Shown: positions 15,446 to 23,826 of the stretch, one piece after another
How positions within the stretch are numbered: position 1 is the stretch's first letter
Layout: each line of letters starts with the position of its first letter
Assembly (NCBI GenBank): GCA_964410725.1
Contig: CAYPID010000002.1
Span: 151,494 to 215,493, forward strand
DNA length: 64,000 nt
Direction of reading: 5' to 3'
Source: CALAZP01 sp964410725
GTDB taxonomy: Bacteria; Bacteroidota; Bacteroidia; Chitinophagales; Saprospiraceae
Position numbers and translations under genes: made by a program
Notes under the pieces: model-generated
Databases searched by the model: none
The model's input: only the letters and a program-made list of their open reading frames with translations
What the model was told of the DNA's origin: nothing

Positions 15446-17392
15446 ATGCGACTCTTCACTGGAGTTCTTATCATGCTGTTTTCTACTTTTGGATATGCAC
15501 AAAAAGGGGTCACTTATTATGCAAAAGGCGAAACCTTATTACTCAAACACCAGTATAAGAAGGCATTAAAGGCATTCAAAAAAGTATCAAAGGAAATGCC
15601 TGAAATGGCAGCTGCTTATAGAGCACAGGGAATTTGCCACGAACTTCTGAAAGATTTTAAAAGTGCTTCTTCGGCCTATGAAAAAGCCATCTCCTTGGAT
15701 AGCTTCCTTTCCAGACCAATGTATTTTGAAACTGGTTTGGCGTACTACAAACAAGGAAATATAGATCAGGCCCTTCACTATTTTTTATTGTTTGAAAACC
15801 TCCTTACAAGGGATAAGGGGCTATTTGATACCCAAGAAGGCTTAGAAAAAAAGAATGAAGAAAGATATGCCGAACAATTAAGCAATTATTTAGCCGCTTG
15901 CTATCAGGGAAAAGCTTTAGAAAATTTCGAAAGTATGCGAAATGCCATCAACTTAGGGCCGAGCATTAATTCTCCTGGGGATGAATATTTTCCATACCTC
16001 ATTCAAGATCATACCCTTTACTATACATCCAGAAAAAAAATAAAAGGTGACGAGAATTTATTTGTCGCGGATCTTGAAAATGGTAGCTTCAAAAAAGGTG
16101 ACCCCGTTAATGGCTCGTTTAATACTTCTGAAAATGAAGGGATGGCTACCTGGGTTCGTAACAATAAAAAATTATTCTTTACCGCCTGCAATAGAGTGGA
16201 TTCCCTTAAGGGTTGTGATCTTTGGGAAGGTACTTTCTTGGAGGGAAGGCCCAGTGAATTAAAACCTTTAAAAGGCTTTTTAAATAGCGATAACTGGGAA
16301 TCTCAAGCGACGATAAGTTGTGATGGAAGAACTATATTTTTTGCTTCTAATCAACCCGGCGGTTTTGGAGGGACAGATATCTGGAAAAGTCAATTAGACG
16401 GGACTGGAAATTGGAGTCAACCAATAAACTTGGGTCCAAATATAAATACTAAAGGGGATGAAGAAGCCCCATTTATTACAAATGACGGCAATACTTTATA
16501 TTTTTCATCTACAGGACATGTAGGGTATGGAGAACAAGATATTTTTTTCTCCAAAAAAATAAACGGCAATCGATGGGGGCCCGCTGTAAACCTGGGAAAT
16601 AAAGTCAATACCCCTTACCGAGAACTGGGTTTTTTCCTAACCTATGATGGCCAGACTGGATACTTTGCATCAGATAAACCAGCAGGAAATGGCGGTATGG
16701 ATATCTATAAGTTTTCTTTGGATAGTGCATTGTATAGCCCGCCTACCACTTTAGTTCAAGGTGTCCTGGTCAATGCCATTACAGAACTACCCATGCAAGG
16801 AACCTTAGACATTACTGGATATGGAACTATTCACACAGAAGCGGACGGAACCTTTTTCCTTTGTATTCCCGCTGACAGTGAAATTATAGTAGATTTCTCT
16901 GCCCCCGGATTTAAAACCTATACCGCATCTTTTGAAATTCCATATTGGGACAATAGAAATTTCTTTCCCGTAGAAATCAGAATTATTCCTTTAGATCAAA
17001 TCCGAAAAAACGACCAACCTGTTCTGGAAGATACCCCAAAAGAGAAAATCAAAATCATACAATCTTTTAACCATACCATTCTATTTGGTTTCGATGATGC
17101 TTTGGTAGAAGCCTTGGAAAAAAAGAGATTAATTGATTTCTTAAATTCTTTTCCCGAGGATATTACCATTGAGCAAGTAGATGTCTTTGGATATGCAGAT
17201 GATTTTGGAACCACCGATTACAATCTGCAGTTGTCTGAAATGAGGGCTAAAAATGTAGCCCGAATCCTTTTGGACTATCAAATAAAAACCAATAATGTCT
17301 TTATCAAAGGTAGAGGGGAATTAAGAGGGGCAGGACCCAGATCTGCATTCAGAAAAGTCGAAGTGAAAATAACTGGTCATTCCTTTCCCTAA
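15446..17392 (+). CDS. PorE-like OmpA-family protein (TPR, PD40 propeller, carboxypeptidase-regulatory and OmpA domains)
   Basis: 648 residues. A signal peptide (about 1-18, cleavage after FGYA) has no lipobox. Then come TPR repeats (about 24-130), five PD40-like propeller blades (about 155-430, with recurring LYYTS, IFFAS, LYFSS and GYFAS strands and GGTDIWK or GEQDIFF edges), a carboxypeptidase-regulatory-like domain (about 435-500) and an OmpA C-terminal peptidoglycan-binding domain (about 535-648) with DYNLQLSEMRAKNV. This order is that of PorE, a type IX secretion accessory protein thought to tie the secretion complex to peptidoglycan. Many Bacteroidota encode several paralogues, so assignment as the functional PorE is tentative. 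Confidence 0.85.
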   Translation: MRLFTGVLIMLFSTFGYAQKGVTYYAKGETLLLKHQYKKALKAFKKVSKEMPEMAAAYRAQGICHELLKDFKSASSAYEKAISLDSFLSRPMYFETGLAYYKQGNIDQALHYFLLFENLLTRDKGLFDTQEGLEKKNEERYAEQLSNYLAACYQGKALENFESMRNAINLGPSINSPGDEYFPYLIQDHTLYYTSRKKIKGDENLFVADLENGSFKKGDPVNGSFNTSENEGMATWVRNNKKLFFTACNRVDSLKGCDLWEGTFLEGRPSELKPLKGFLNSDNWESQATISCDGRTIFFASNQPGGFGGTDIWKSQLDGTGNWSQPINLGPNINTKGDEEAPFITNDGNTLYFSSTGHVGYGEQDIFFSKKINGNRWGPAVNLGNKVNTPYRELGFFLTYDGQTGYFASDKPAGNGGMDIYKFSLDSALYSPPTTLVQGVLVNAITELPMQGTLDITGYGTIHTEADGTFFLCIPADSEIIVDFSAPGFKTYTASFEIPYWDNRNFFPVEIRIIPLDQIRKNDQPVLEDTPKEKIKIIQSFNHTILFGFDDALVEALEKKRLIDFLNSFPEDITIEQVDVFGYADDFGTTDYNLQLSEMRAKNVARILLDYQIKTNNVFIKGRGELRGAGPRSAFRKVEVKITGHSFP

Positions 17393-18153
17393 AACTTTTC
17401 GAATACCCCCAATCCAAAAAGTGCAAAATCATATTTAACCGGATCATTAGGGTCTAATAACCTCAATTGTCGATCTAATTCTATTACTGCCTTATGATCA
17501 TTCTGCTTTCGGTTTAAAAGCCCTAATTTTCGAGCAATATTGCCTGTATGTACGTCCAATGGACAAGACAATTGAGCTGGAGAAAGCTTTTTCCATATTC
17601 CAAAATCTACTCCACATTTGTCCCTCCTTACCATCCACCTCAAAAACATATTGATTCGCTTAGCAGAAGAACCCTTCAACGGGTCAGACACATGCTTCAA
17701 TGTCCTTTGAGGGTGGTCAATTTCGAAAAACACCTCTTTAAATTTGCTAATAGCAGATTGAAGATATTCTTGACCTAATCCCACCTCAAATACTTGCTCA
17801 AGACCTCCATGATGCGTATAAATATTTCTGAGTGATTCAATGAAAAATGTAAAGTCCACCCCATTAAAAGTTCTGTGAATGAAGCCTTTCAAACTCAATA
17901 AATCATTCGGCGTATGATTGATTACATAGTCATAAGGCTCATCATCGAGTAAACTCAGCATTTTTCTTGCATTTTTTACGATACTCTTTCTGTTTCCCCA
18001 TGCAATAGTGGCAGAAAGAAATCCGGCTATTTCAATATCTTCCTTTTTCGAAAACAAATGAGGAATACTGACGGGGTCATCTTCGATAAAAATTACAGTA
18101 TTGTATTGTAGCACTTTTTCCTCTAAAAAGTCTTTTAGCGATGCATCCAACAA
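17389..18153 (-). CDS. TIGR02757 (DUF2400) family protein
   Basis: It belongs to the TIGR02757 family, conserved in Bacteroidota and some epsilon-proteobacteria and of unknown function. Recognised from the core with DPVSIPH, the AGFLSATIAWGNRKSI segment and the C-terminal PLDVHTGNIARKLGLL. The open frame extends upstream to an ATG at 18258. I prefer TTG at 18153 (254 residues, the family's usual size), because a minus-strand promoter element at 18214-18221 would start transcription near 18210, inside that extension. A neighbouring TTG at 18150 is equally possible. The 3' end overlaps the PorE-like gene by 4 bp. Confidence 0.78.
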   Translation of the reverse strand: MLDASLKDFLEEKVLQYNTVIFIEDDPVSIPHLFSKKEDIEIAGFLSATIAWGNRKSIVKNARKMLSLLDDEPYDYVINHTPNDLLSLKGFIHRTFNGVDFTFFIESLRNIYTHHGGLEQVFEVGLGQEYLQSAISKFKEVFFEIDHPQRTLKHVSDPLKGSSAKRINMFLRWMVRRDKCGVDFGIWKKLSPAQLSCPLDVHTGNIARKLGLLNRKQNDHKAVIELDRQLRLLDPNDPVKYDFALFGLGVFEKF

Positions 18154-18202
18154 TGTTTGGGCTTTTTTTATTTTAATACTGAAGCTATAACTTAAAAGTT
18201 TA

Positions 18203-18210
18203 TAGTTTTG
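18203..18210 (+). promoter_or_regulatory. Probable -7 promoter element for gpmI
   Basis: TAGTTTTG matches TAnnTTTG 19 nt before the gpmI ATG (18230), giving a predicted leader of about 16 nt. It lies 3 bp from an oppositely oriented element. Confidence 0.45.
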
Positions 18211-18213
18211 AAA

Positions 18214-18221
18214 CAAAATTA
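18214..18221 (-). promoter_or_regulatory. Probable -7 promoter element for the TIGR02757 gene
   Basis: The minus strand reads TAATTTTG, matching TAnnTTTG. It predicts a transcript start near 18210. The two divergent elements (18203-18210 plus, 18214-18221 minus) point across each other, so the polymerases would share the same DNA. Confidence 0.4.
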
Positions 18222-18229
18222 ATCTGCAC

Positions 18230-19765
18230 ATGTCAACTGGAAAAGTTTTTTTAATCATACTTGATGGATGGGGTTTGGGTACAGATCGACAGTCTGACGC
18301 TATAGCTCAAGCCGATACCCCTTTTGTTGATGACCTCCTTAGAAATTATCCATCTGGAACCCTCACCACTTTTGGAGAAGAAGTTGGTTTGCCAGAAGGT
18401 CAAATGGGGAATTCAGAAGTAGGGCACCTCAATATCGGAGCCGGAAGAATCGTTTACCAAGAACTAGCCAGAATAAATAAAGCCATAAGAGAGAAAACAC
18501 TGCATACCAATAAAGTATTGGTTAATGCGCTTAAAAAAGCTGCTCGTGAAAAAAGAAATGTCCATTTTATGGGGCTACTCTCTGATGGTGGAGTCCATTC
18601 TCATATCAATCACCTGATGTCTTTATGTGACATAGCAGAAGAAAATCAAGTGGATAATGTTTTCATCCACGGATTCTTAGATGGAAGAGATACCGATCCA
18701 AAAAGCGGTTTGGATTTTGTAAAAACTTTACTCCAACATATAGAAAATAGCCCTGCTCAACTGTCTTCCTTAATCGGTCGATACTACGCTATGGACCGAG
18801 ACAATAGATGGGAAAGAATTCAGAAAGCCTATAATCTTATGGTTAAAGGAGAAGGTATTTCAACCCACGACCCATTGAAAACCATCCAGGAAAACTATGA
18901 GAATGGAATAACAGATGAATTCATGCCTGCAATTTCAATTCTCAATAAGAATGGTGAAACTACCACCCTTGCCGAAGATGACCTTTTGATATGCTTTAAT
19001 TTTAGAACGGACAGACCAAGAGAAATCTCAGAAGTTTTAACTCAAAAAGCTTTTCCCGAATGGGATATGCATCCTCTAAAACTTCAATACCTCACCATGA
19101 CCAAATATGATGACGGCTTCCAAAATGTAGAGGTGCTATTTACTAAAGATAATATTGTGAATACCCTGGGAGAGGTCATTTCCAAAGCTAGAAAAACACA
19201 GGTTAGAATTGCCGAAACAGAAAAATATCCCCACGTTACCTTCTTTTTTTCAGGAGGTAGAGAAAAGGCTTTTGATGGGGAACGAAGAATTTTAGTACCC
19301 TCGCCAAAAGTCGCCACCTACGATCTACAACCAGAAATGAGTGCTTTGGAAATTACTGAAAAAATTACAGCAGATATTAATCAAAATAGCCCTGACTTTA
19401 TTTGTCTTAACTTCGCTAATGCAGACATGGTAGGTCATACTGGGGATTTCAGTGCTGCCATGAAAGCCGCTGAGACAGTCGACCAATGTATGGAACAAAT
19501 AGTTCCTCACGCTTTAAAAAACCACTATGAACTTATAATCATAGCCGATCATGGTAATTCCGATTATATGATTAATGCAGACGGCACTCCTAATACAGCA
19601 CACACCACCAATCCAGTGCCTTTTGTATTTATTAGTGGCTCACAGACCTCCGTTCAAGCCAAATCTGGAAAATTGGCAGATATTGCCCCAACCATTCTAA
19701 ATAGGATGGGCATTCCAATTCCGGAAGAAATGGACGGAGAAAACCTAATTATATCCCTACCATGA
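18230..19765 (+). CDS. gpmI: 2,3-bisphosphoglycerate-independent phosphoglycerate mutase
   Basis: Manganese-dependent glycolytic enzyme interconverting 3- and 2-phosphoglycerate. At 511 residues it is full length. Visible are LDGWGLG (metal Asp12), the phosphorylated Ser62 in GNSEVGHLNIGAGR (about 60-73), HGFLDGRDT, RYYAMDRDNRWER, and near the C-terminus NFANADMVGHTG and ADHGNSD with the second metal set. The downstream lipoprotein gene starts within its stop (4-bp overlap), so the two are cotranscribed. Confidence 0.97.
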   Translation: MSTGKVFLIILDGWGLGTDRQSDAIAQADTPFVDDLLRNYPSGTLTTFGEEVGLPEGQMGNSEVGHLNIGAGRIVYQELARINKAIREKTLHTNKVLVNALKKAAREKRNVHFMGLLSDGGVHSHINHLMSLCDIAEENQVDNVFIHGFLDGRDTDPKSGLDFVKTLLQHIENSPAQLSSLIGRYYAMDRDNRWERIQKAYNLMVKGEGISTHDPLKTIQENYENGITDEFMPAISILNKNGETTTLAEDDLLICFNFRTDRPREISEVLTQKAFPEWDMHPLKLQYLTMTKYDDGFQNVEVLFTKDNIVNTLGEVISKARKTQVRIAETEKYPHVTFFFSGGREKAFDGERRILVPSPKVATYDLQPEMSALEITEKITADINQNSPDFICLNFANADMVGHTGDFSAAMKAAETVDQCMEQIVPHALKNHYELIIIADHGNSDYMINADGTPNTAHTTNPVPFVFISGSQTSVQAKSGKLADIAPTILNRMGIPIPEEMDGENLIISLP

Positions 19766-20349
19766 AAAAACTGCTGAGCCCAAGCCTTCTTTTAATTTTA
19801 TTATCAACCGTTGCAAGTTGTACACAACCCAGCTCTAAAAAAGCAACTACATCTGATAAATTTTTCGATGTCTCCGGTTTTTTTCAATCCGAAGTAGAAA
19901 GATTGAATCAACTTCAACCCGCAGTAGAAAAATCTTTTTTAGTCAACCAAATCACAGAAACCACTCATCCAGATACCCTTAATTACCTATTGGAATTATC
20001 CCCGTTTATAGAATCTGATATCAACAAAAAAGCTTGGGAAGATAAATACTCCATCACCTCAAGTCCACTCAAATTATCCTATAAGGCTTTAGATGAACAA
20101 CTAGAAATAAAAGAAATCACAATTCAAAAAGATTCTACGAATCAACCGACCCATATTCAAATCATAAAAATATCTGAAAGCCCCCTGAGTTACAACCAAA
20201 CCATTTTAAAATATTACCTCAATCAAGAAATAGAGATCATAAGTACTCAAAAAAATATCTTATCAGGGGAAAAAGAAATTAGTACAAAAATTAGATTCCT
20301 AAACAAAAGAGGTAGTGCAAAAAACACTACCTCCGCCCTAACCAAATAA
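19762..20349 (+). CDS. Uncharacterised lipoprotein
   Basis: 195 residues with a clear lipoprotein signal: Lys-rich start, hydrophobic core and lipobox TVASC with Cys20. The mature part has no domain I recognise. It is polar, has predicted alternating helix and strand, and includes the segment KDSTNQPTHIQIIKI followed by a strand-rich C-terminal half. It is translationally coupled to gpmI (4-bp overlap), but a direct functional link to glycolysis seems unlikely. A perfect hairpin lies within its last codons. Confidence 0.75.
   Translation: MKKLLSPSLLLILLSTVASCTQPSSKKATTSDKFFDVSGFFQSEVERLNQLQPAVEKSFLVNQITETTHPDTLNYLLELSPFIESDINKKAWEDKYSITSSPLKLSYKALDEQLEIKEITIQKDSTNQPTHIQIIKISESPLSYNQTILKYYLNQEIEIISTQKNILSGEKEISTKIRFLNKRGSAKNTTSALTK
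20309..20333. repeat. Perfect 9-bp inverted repeat (hairpin) in the 3' end of the lipoprotein gene
   Basis: GAGGTAGTG and CACTACCTC are separated by a 7-base A-rich loop, inside the last coding codons. On the minus strand the stem is followed by TTTTGTTT, like an intrinsic terminator facing away from the gene. On the plus strand no T-run follows. Confidence 0.55.
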
Positions 20350-20573
20350 AACCAAATTATTCTTATAGTTGATTAATCTATTGCTAATTTAAATAGTATT
20401 TTGTTAAAGTCAATACTGACCAAATTATTAGTAAGTGCCCAAAATGAAGACATTAAGCCCAAATAAAACTTCAAAATTGTTTATTTCATTTTTTTGAAAT
20501 TATATTTTATATAATTTTTTCAAGCCAAATAAAGTATTGAAAAAATTTTTAACCAATTTTTAATTTTTTCTCC

Positions 20574-21980
20574 ATGCGCCTTTTCCTAATTTTCTTCTTA
20601 TCTGCTTCCTTCATTCATTCTTCCTTTACTCAGGCCAATAACTCTGCATTAGATCAAGATGCATTTTACGTTCGAAAGATATACGATGAAGTATTGACCA
20701 ATAGCCCAGCGATGGACTGGTTAAAATATTTAACCAAAAATATAGGTGCTAGACTTGCAGGTTCTCCTCAAGCAGCAGCTGCCGTAGTATATACTCGTCA
20801 GCTCATGGAAGAACTCGGATTTGATACGGTCTATCTTCAACCGTGCATGGTGCCTCATTGGACCAGAGAGGGGAAGGAGACCGTAACTATAGTTAATTCT
20901 TCCACTAGGGGAAGCATTTCTTTAAATGCCCTTTCTTTAGGAAATTCAGTAGCTACCCCTGATGGTGGAATTACCGCCGAAGTGATAGAAGTATTTTCAC
21001 TCGACACCCTGAATTACCTTGGGAGAGAAAATATTGAAGGCAAAATTGTATTTTTTAATAGGCCACTAGACCCCACCCAACTCAATACATTTGCAGCTTA
21101 CGGTGGAGCTGTTGACCAAAGAGCCTTAGGAGCTTCCAGAGCAGGTGAGCTCGGTGCAGTTGGGGTATTAGTGCGGTCTATGACCACTCGTGATGATGAT
21201 ATTCCCCATACTGGTTCCATGATTTATGAGGAAGGGGTTGAAAATAAAATTCCCGGTATTGCCATCTCCACAAATGATGCTAACCTCCTAAGTAACCTTC
21301 TTAAAAAGGAATCTATCAGGGTCTTTATGGAATCCTTCGGAAAAATCCACCCCCCTAAGCCTTCTTTTAATGTAATTGGTGAAATTAAAGGAAGTACCCA
21401 TCCTGACGAAATTATATTAGTGGGTGGTCATTTAGATTCTTGGGACGTTGGAGAGGGCGCTCACGATGATGGTACAGGATGCATACAATCCATTGCCGTA
21501 CTCCATACTCTACTACAAATGGGTTATCGCCCACAAAGAACCCTTCGAGCAGTTATGTTTATGAATGAAGAGAATGGTTTGGCAGGAGGCAAAGCCTATT
21601 GGCAAGCTTCCGATGAACAAAAAGAATTTCATCTGGCTGCCATAGAATCTGATAGAGGAGGGTTTACTCCTAGGGGGTTCTCTTGCGATGGAGATCCAAA
21701 AATATTTAACCAAAGGTTTGCTCAGGTGGTGGAATGGTTACCGCTCCTCGAACCCTATGGTTTATATTTTCAAAAAGGTGGTTCAGGTGCTGATATTTCT
21801 GGATTAAAATCTCAAGGGGGATTGCTTTTCGGATTAGTACCAGATAGTCAAAGATACTTCGATTATCATCACACCCCCATAGACACCTTTGAAGCAGTTA
21901 ACAAAAGGGAACTAAATTTAGGCACTGCAGCTATGACCAGCCTTGTATTTTTAATTGATCAATACGGACTCGGAGAATGA
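20574..21980 (+). CDS. M28-family metallopeptidase, exported
   Basis: Zinc aminopeptidase/carboxypeptidase-type protein of 468 residues, similar in plan to plasma glutamate carboxypeptidase. It has a signal peptide (about 1-20), an inserted PA-like domain (about 125-255) and a catalytic M28 core. Visible zinc ligands are GGHLDSWD (His286), HDDGTG (Asp298 or Asp299), MNEENG (Glu332 and Glu333), ESDRGG (Asp360) and YHHTPIDT near the C-terminus. It probably acts in the periplasm or outside on peptides. It is preceded by a 224-bp AT-rich gap in which I see no gene. It overlaps hpt by 4 bp. Confidence 0.9.
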   Translation: MRLFLIFFLSASFIHSSFTQANNSALDQDAFYVRKIYDEVLTNSPAMDWLKYLTKNIGARLAGSPQAAAAVVYTRQLMEELGFDTVYLQPCMVPHWTREGKETVTIVNSSTRGSISLNALSLGNSVATPDGGITAEVIEVFSLDTLNYLGRENIEGKIVFFNRPLDPTQLNTFAAYGGAVDQRALGASRAGELGAVGVLVRSMTTRDDDIPHTGSMIYEEGVENKIPGIAISTNDANLLSNLLKKESIRVFMESFGKIHPPKPSFNVIGEIKGSTHPDEIILVGGHLDSWDVGEGAHDDGTGCIQSIAVLHTLLQMGYRPQRTLRAVMFMNEENGLAGGKAYWQASDEQKEFHLAAIESDRGGFTPRGFSCDGDPKIFNQRFAQVVEWLPLLEPYGLYFQKGGSGADISGLKSQGGLLFGLVPDSQRYFDYHHTPIDTFEAVNKRELNLGTAAMTSLVFLIDQYGLGE

Positions 21981-22504
21981 CTCAACATCCTCAAATTTTA
22001 ATTGATAAAAGTTTTATCAACCTACGAGTGGATTATTTAGGCAAATTATTATCTGAGAAGTTTGCCGGTAAAAATCCCATTTTTTTAGTGGTTTTAAAGG
22101 GTGCTTTTGTTTTTGCAGCAGATTTAATCCGTGCCTGCAATATGGATTTGGAAGTATCTTTTTTACAAGTCTCTTCTTACAGAGGAGCGCAATCCACCGG
22201 AAATATATCTACTGCAATCCCCTTAACTTCCTCCCTAAAAAATAGACATGTAATCATCGTTGAAGACATTATTGAAACTAGCCGAACTCTAAATTTCCTA
22301 ACTAAAAAACTCTTAGATGAAAATTGTGCATCCATCCAAGTCGTGACGGCACTTCATAAAATAAACCACCAAGTTTCATTGCCTCCTGTTGAGGTGTTGG
22401 CAGCTTTTGTCATTCCACCTGCTTTTGTTATTGGATATGGATTAGATTACGACCAATATGGAAGAAATCTTTCTTCTATTTATGTTCACAAGTCTAATTT
22501 ATAA
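21977..22504 (+). CDS. hpt: Hypoxanthine phosphoribosyltransferase
   Basis: Purine salvage enzyme converting hypoxanthine or guanine plus PRPP to the nucleotide. The 175 residues show VVLKGAFVFAADL, the flexible-loop SSYRG, the PRPP-binding segment VEDIIETSRTL (95-105) and the C-terminal GYGLDYDQYGRNL. The PRPP motif normally reads DTGxTL; here it is ETSRTL, with Ser replacing the usual Gly. The rest of the fold is intact, so activity is still expected. It starts within the M28 stop codon. Confidence 0.9.
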   Translation: MTQHPQILIDKSFINLRVDYLGKLLSEKFAGKNPIFLVVLKGAFVFAADLIRACNMDLEVSFLQVSSYRGAQSTGNISTAIPLTSSLKNRHVIIVEDIIETSRTLNFLTKKLLDENCASIQVVTALHKINHQVSLPPVEVLAAFVIPPAFVIGYGLDYDQYGRNLSSIYVHKSNL

Positions 22505-22577
22505 ATGGTTTAATCGAACTTACACTTACCCTATCCCATTTTCACCTATATTGTTGGTCTAAAGGCTATATACCATT

Positions 22578-23816
22578 ATGACAACTATCGAAAACATACG
22601 CATTGCCTTAAGATCCATTCGGTCAAATATGTTGAGGGCAGTCCTTACCTTAACCATAATTGCTTTTGGAATTATGGCTCTGGTAGGCATTCTCACCGCT
22701 ATTGATAGTGCTATTTACTCTTTAAACAGCAGTTTTTCTTCTTTAGGGGCTAATACTTTTGACATCGAAAGAAAAGGTACTACCTTGAAAAACCGCCAAG
22801 GAGGGGTAGAAGAAAAGCCAGGTGATATTATTTCTTATAAGCAAGCCACTGAGTTCAAAGAAAAATTCAATTATCCGGCCCGTACATCAGTTTGGATGAA
22901 CTGTACAGGCAGTTCTGTGGTCAAATTTGAAGATAAAAAAACCAATCCCAACGTAAGAATGATGGCTGTTGATGAAAACTACCTGGAAGGGAAAGCTTTC
23001 ACTATCAAAATTGGGAGAAATATTTCATCTAAAGAAGCCCTTCAAGGAGCTTATGTTACCGTCATCGGAAGCGAACTGGTGACCGAATTATTCGATGGTA
23101 ATTCTTTGAACGCCATAGATAAAACTATTTCTGTAGGAAATATTCGCCTAAAAGTAATCGGTGTCCTTAACGAAAAAGGCTCTAGCATGGGTAGAAATGA
23201 AGATCGAAGTCTGATAATCCCATTGTTTACTGGCAAACGATATTTTGGATCCTCTAGAACCAACTACAATATTTTTGTTGCTGTAAAAGATCCCACCGTT
23301 ATGGAAAGTGCCATTTCCGCAGCAACTGGATTATTCCGTAATATTAGAAACCTAAAAGCTGCTCAGGACAATGATTTTGAAATGAAAAAACCAGATCAAA
23401 TCGTTAATATCATTAAAGAGAATACCCTATACTTCCGCTTAGCAGCTGTAGGAATTGGATTGATTACGCTCATAGGGGCAGCAATAGGTTTAATGAATAT
23501 AATGTTGGTCTCTGTAACCGAAAGAACCCGAGAAATAGGAATCAGTAAAGCTATTGGAGCAACCAGTAAAATAATTCTATCTCAATTTTTGACAGAAGCC
23601 ATTGTCATAAGTTTGATGGGAGGTGCGTTAGGAATCATCTTGGGCATCCTAATCGGAAACATCGTAACTCTGCTACTTGGAGGAGATTTTCTTATTCCTT
23701 GGTTATGGATGTCCATTGCCTTTGCTACTTGTTTCGTGGTAGGATTGGTATCTGGAATTTATCCAGCTATGAAAGCAGCCTCTCTAGACCCAATTGAAGC
23801 ACTGAGATACGAATAA
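22578..23816 (+). CDS. MacB/FtsX-type ABC transporter permease
   Basis: 412 residues with the MacB layout: one N-terminal transmembrane helix (about 20-42), a large periplasmic MacB_PCD domain (about 45-285) and three C-terminal helices of the FtsX domain. The latter includes the conserved VTERTREIGISKAIGA segment. Such permeases transmit ATP hydrolysis into periplasmic motion for efflux or lipoprotein release. No cognate ATPase gene is adjacent; it must be elsewhere. It is followed after 10 bp by the flippase gene. Confidence 0.9.
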   Translation: MTTIENIRIALRSIRSNMLRAVLTLTIIAFGIMALVGILTAIDSAIYSLNSSFSSLGANTFDIERKGTTLKNRQGGVEEKPGDIISYKQATEFKEKFNYPARTSVWMNCTGSSVVKFEDKKTNPNVRMMAVDENYLEGKAFTIKIGRNISSKEALQGAYVTVIGSELVTELFDGNSLNAIDKTISVGNIRLKVIGVLNEKGSSMGRNEDRSLIIPLFTGKRYFGSSRTNYNIFVAVKDPTVMESAISAATGLFRNIRNLKAAQDNDFEMKKPDQIVNIIKENTLYFRLAAVGIGLITLIGAAIGLMNIMLVSVTERTREIGISKAIGATSKIILSQFLTEAIVISLMGGALGIILGILIGNIVTLLLGGDFLIPWLWMSIAFATCFVVGLVSGIYPAMKAASLDPIEALRYE

Positions 23817-23826
23817 TCGGCAACCC

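Noticed and set aside
20350..20573. Possible non-coding RNA or regulatory region
   Set aside because: AT-rich, only weak short inverted repeats (AGTATT/AATACT), no TAnnTTTG; nothing can be supported.
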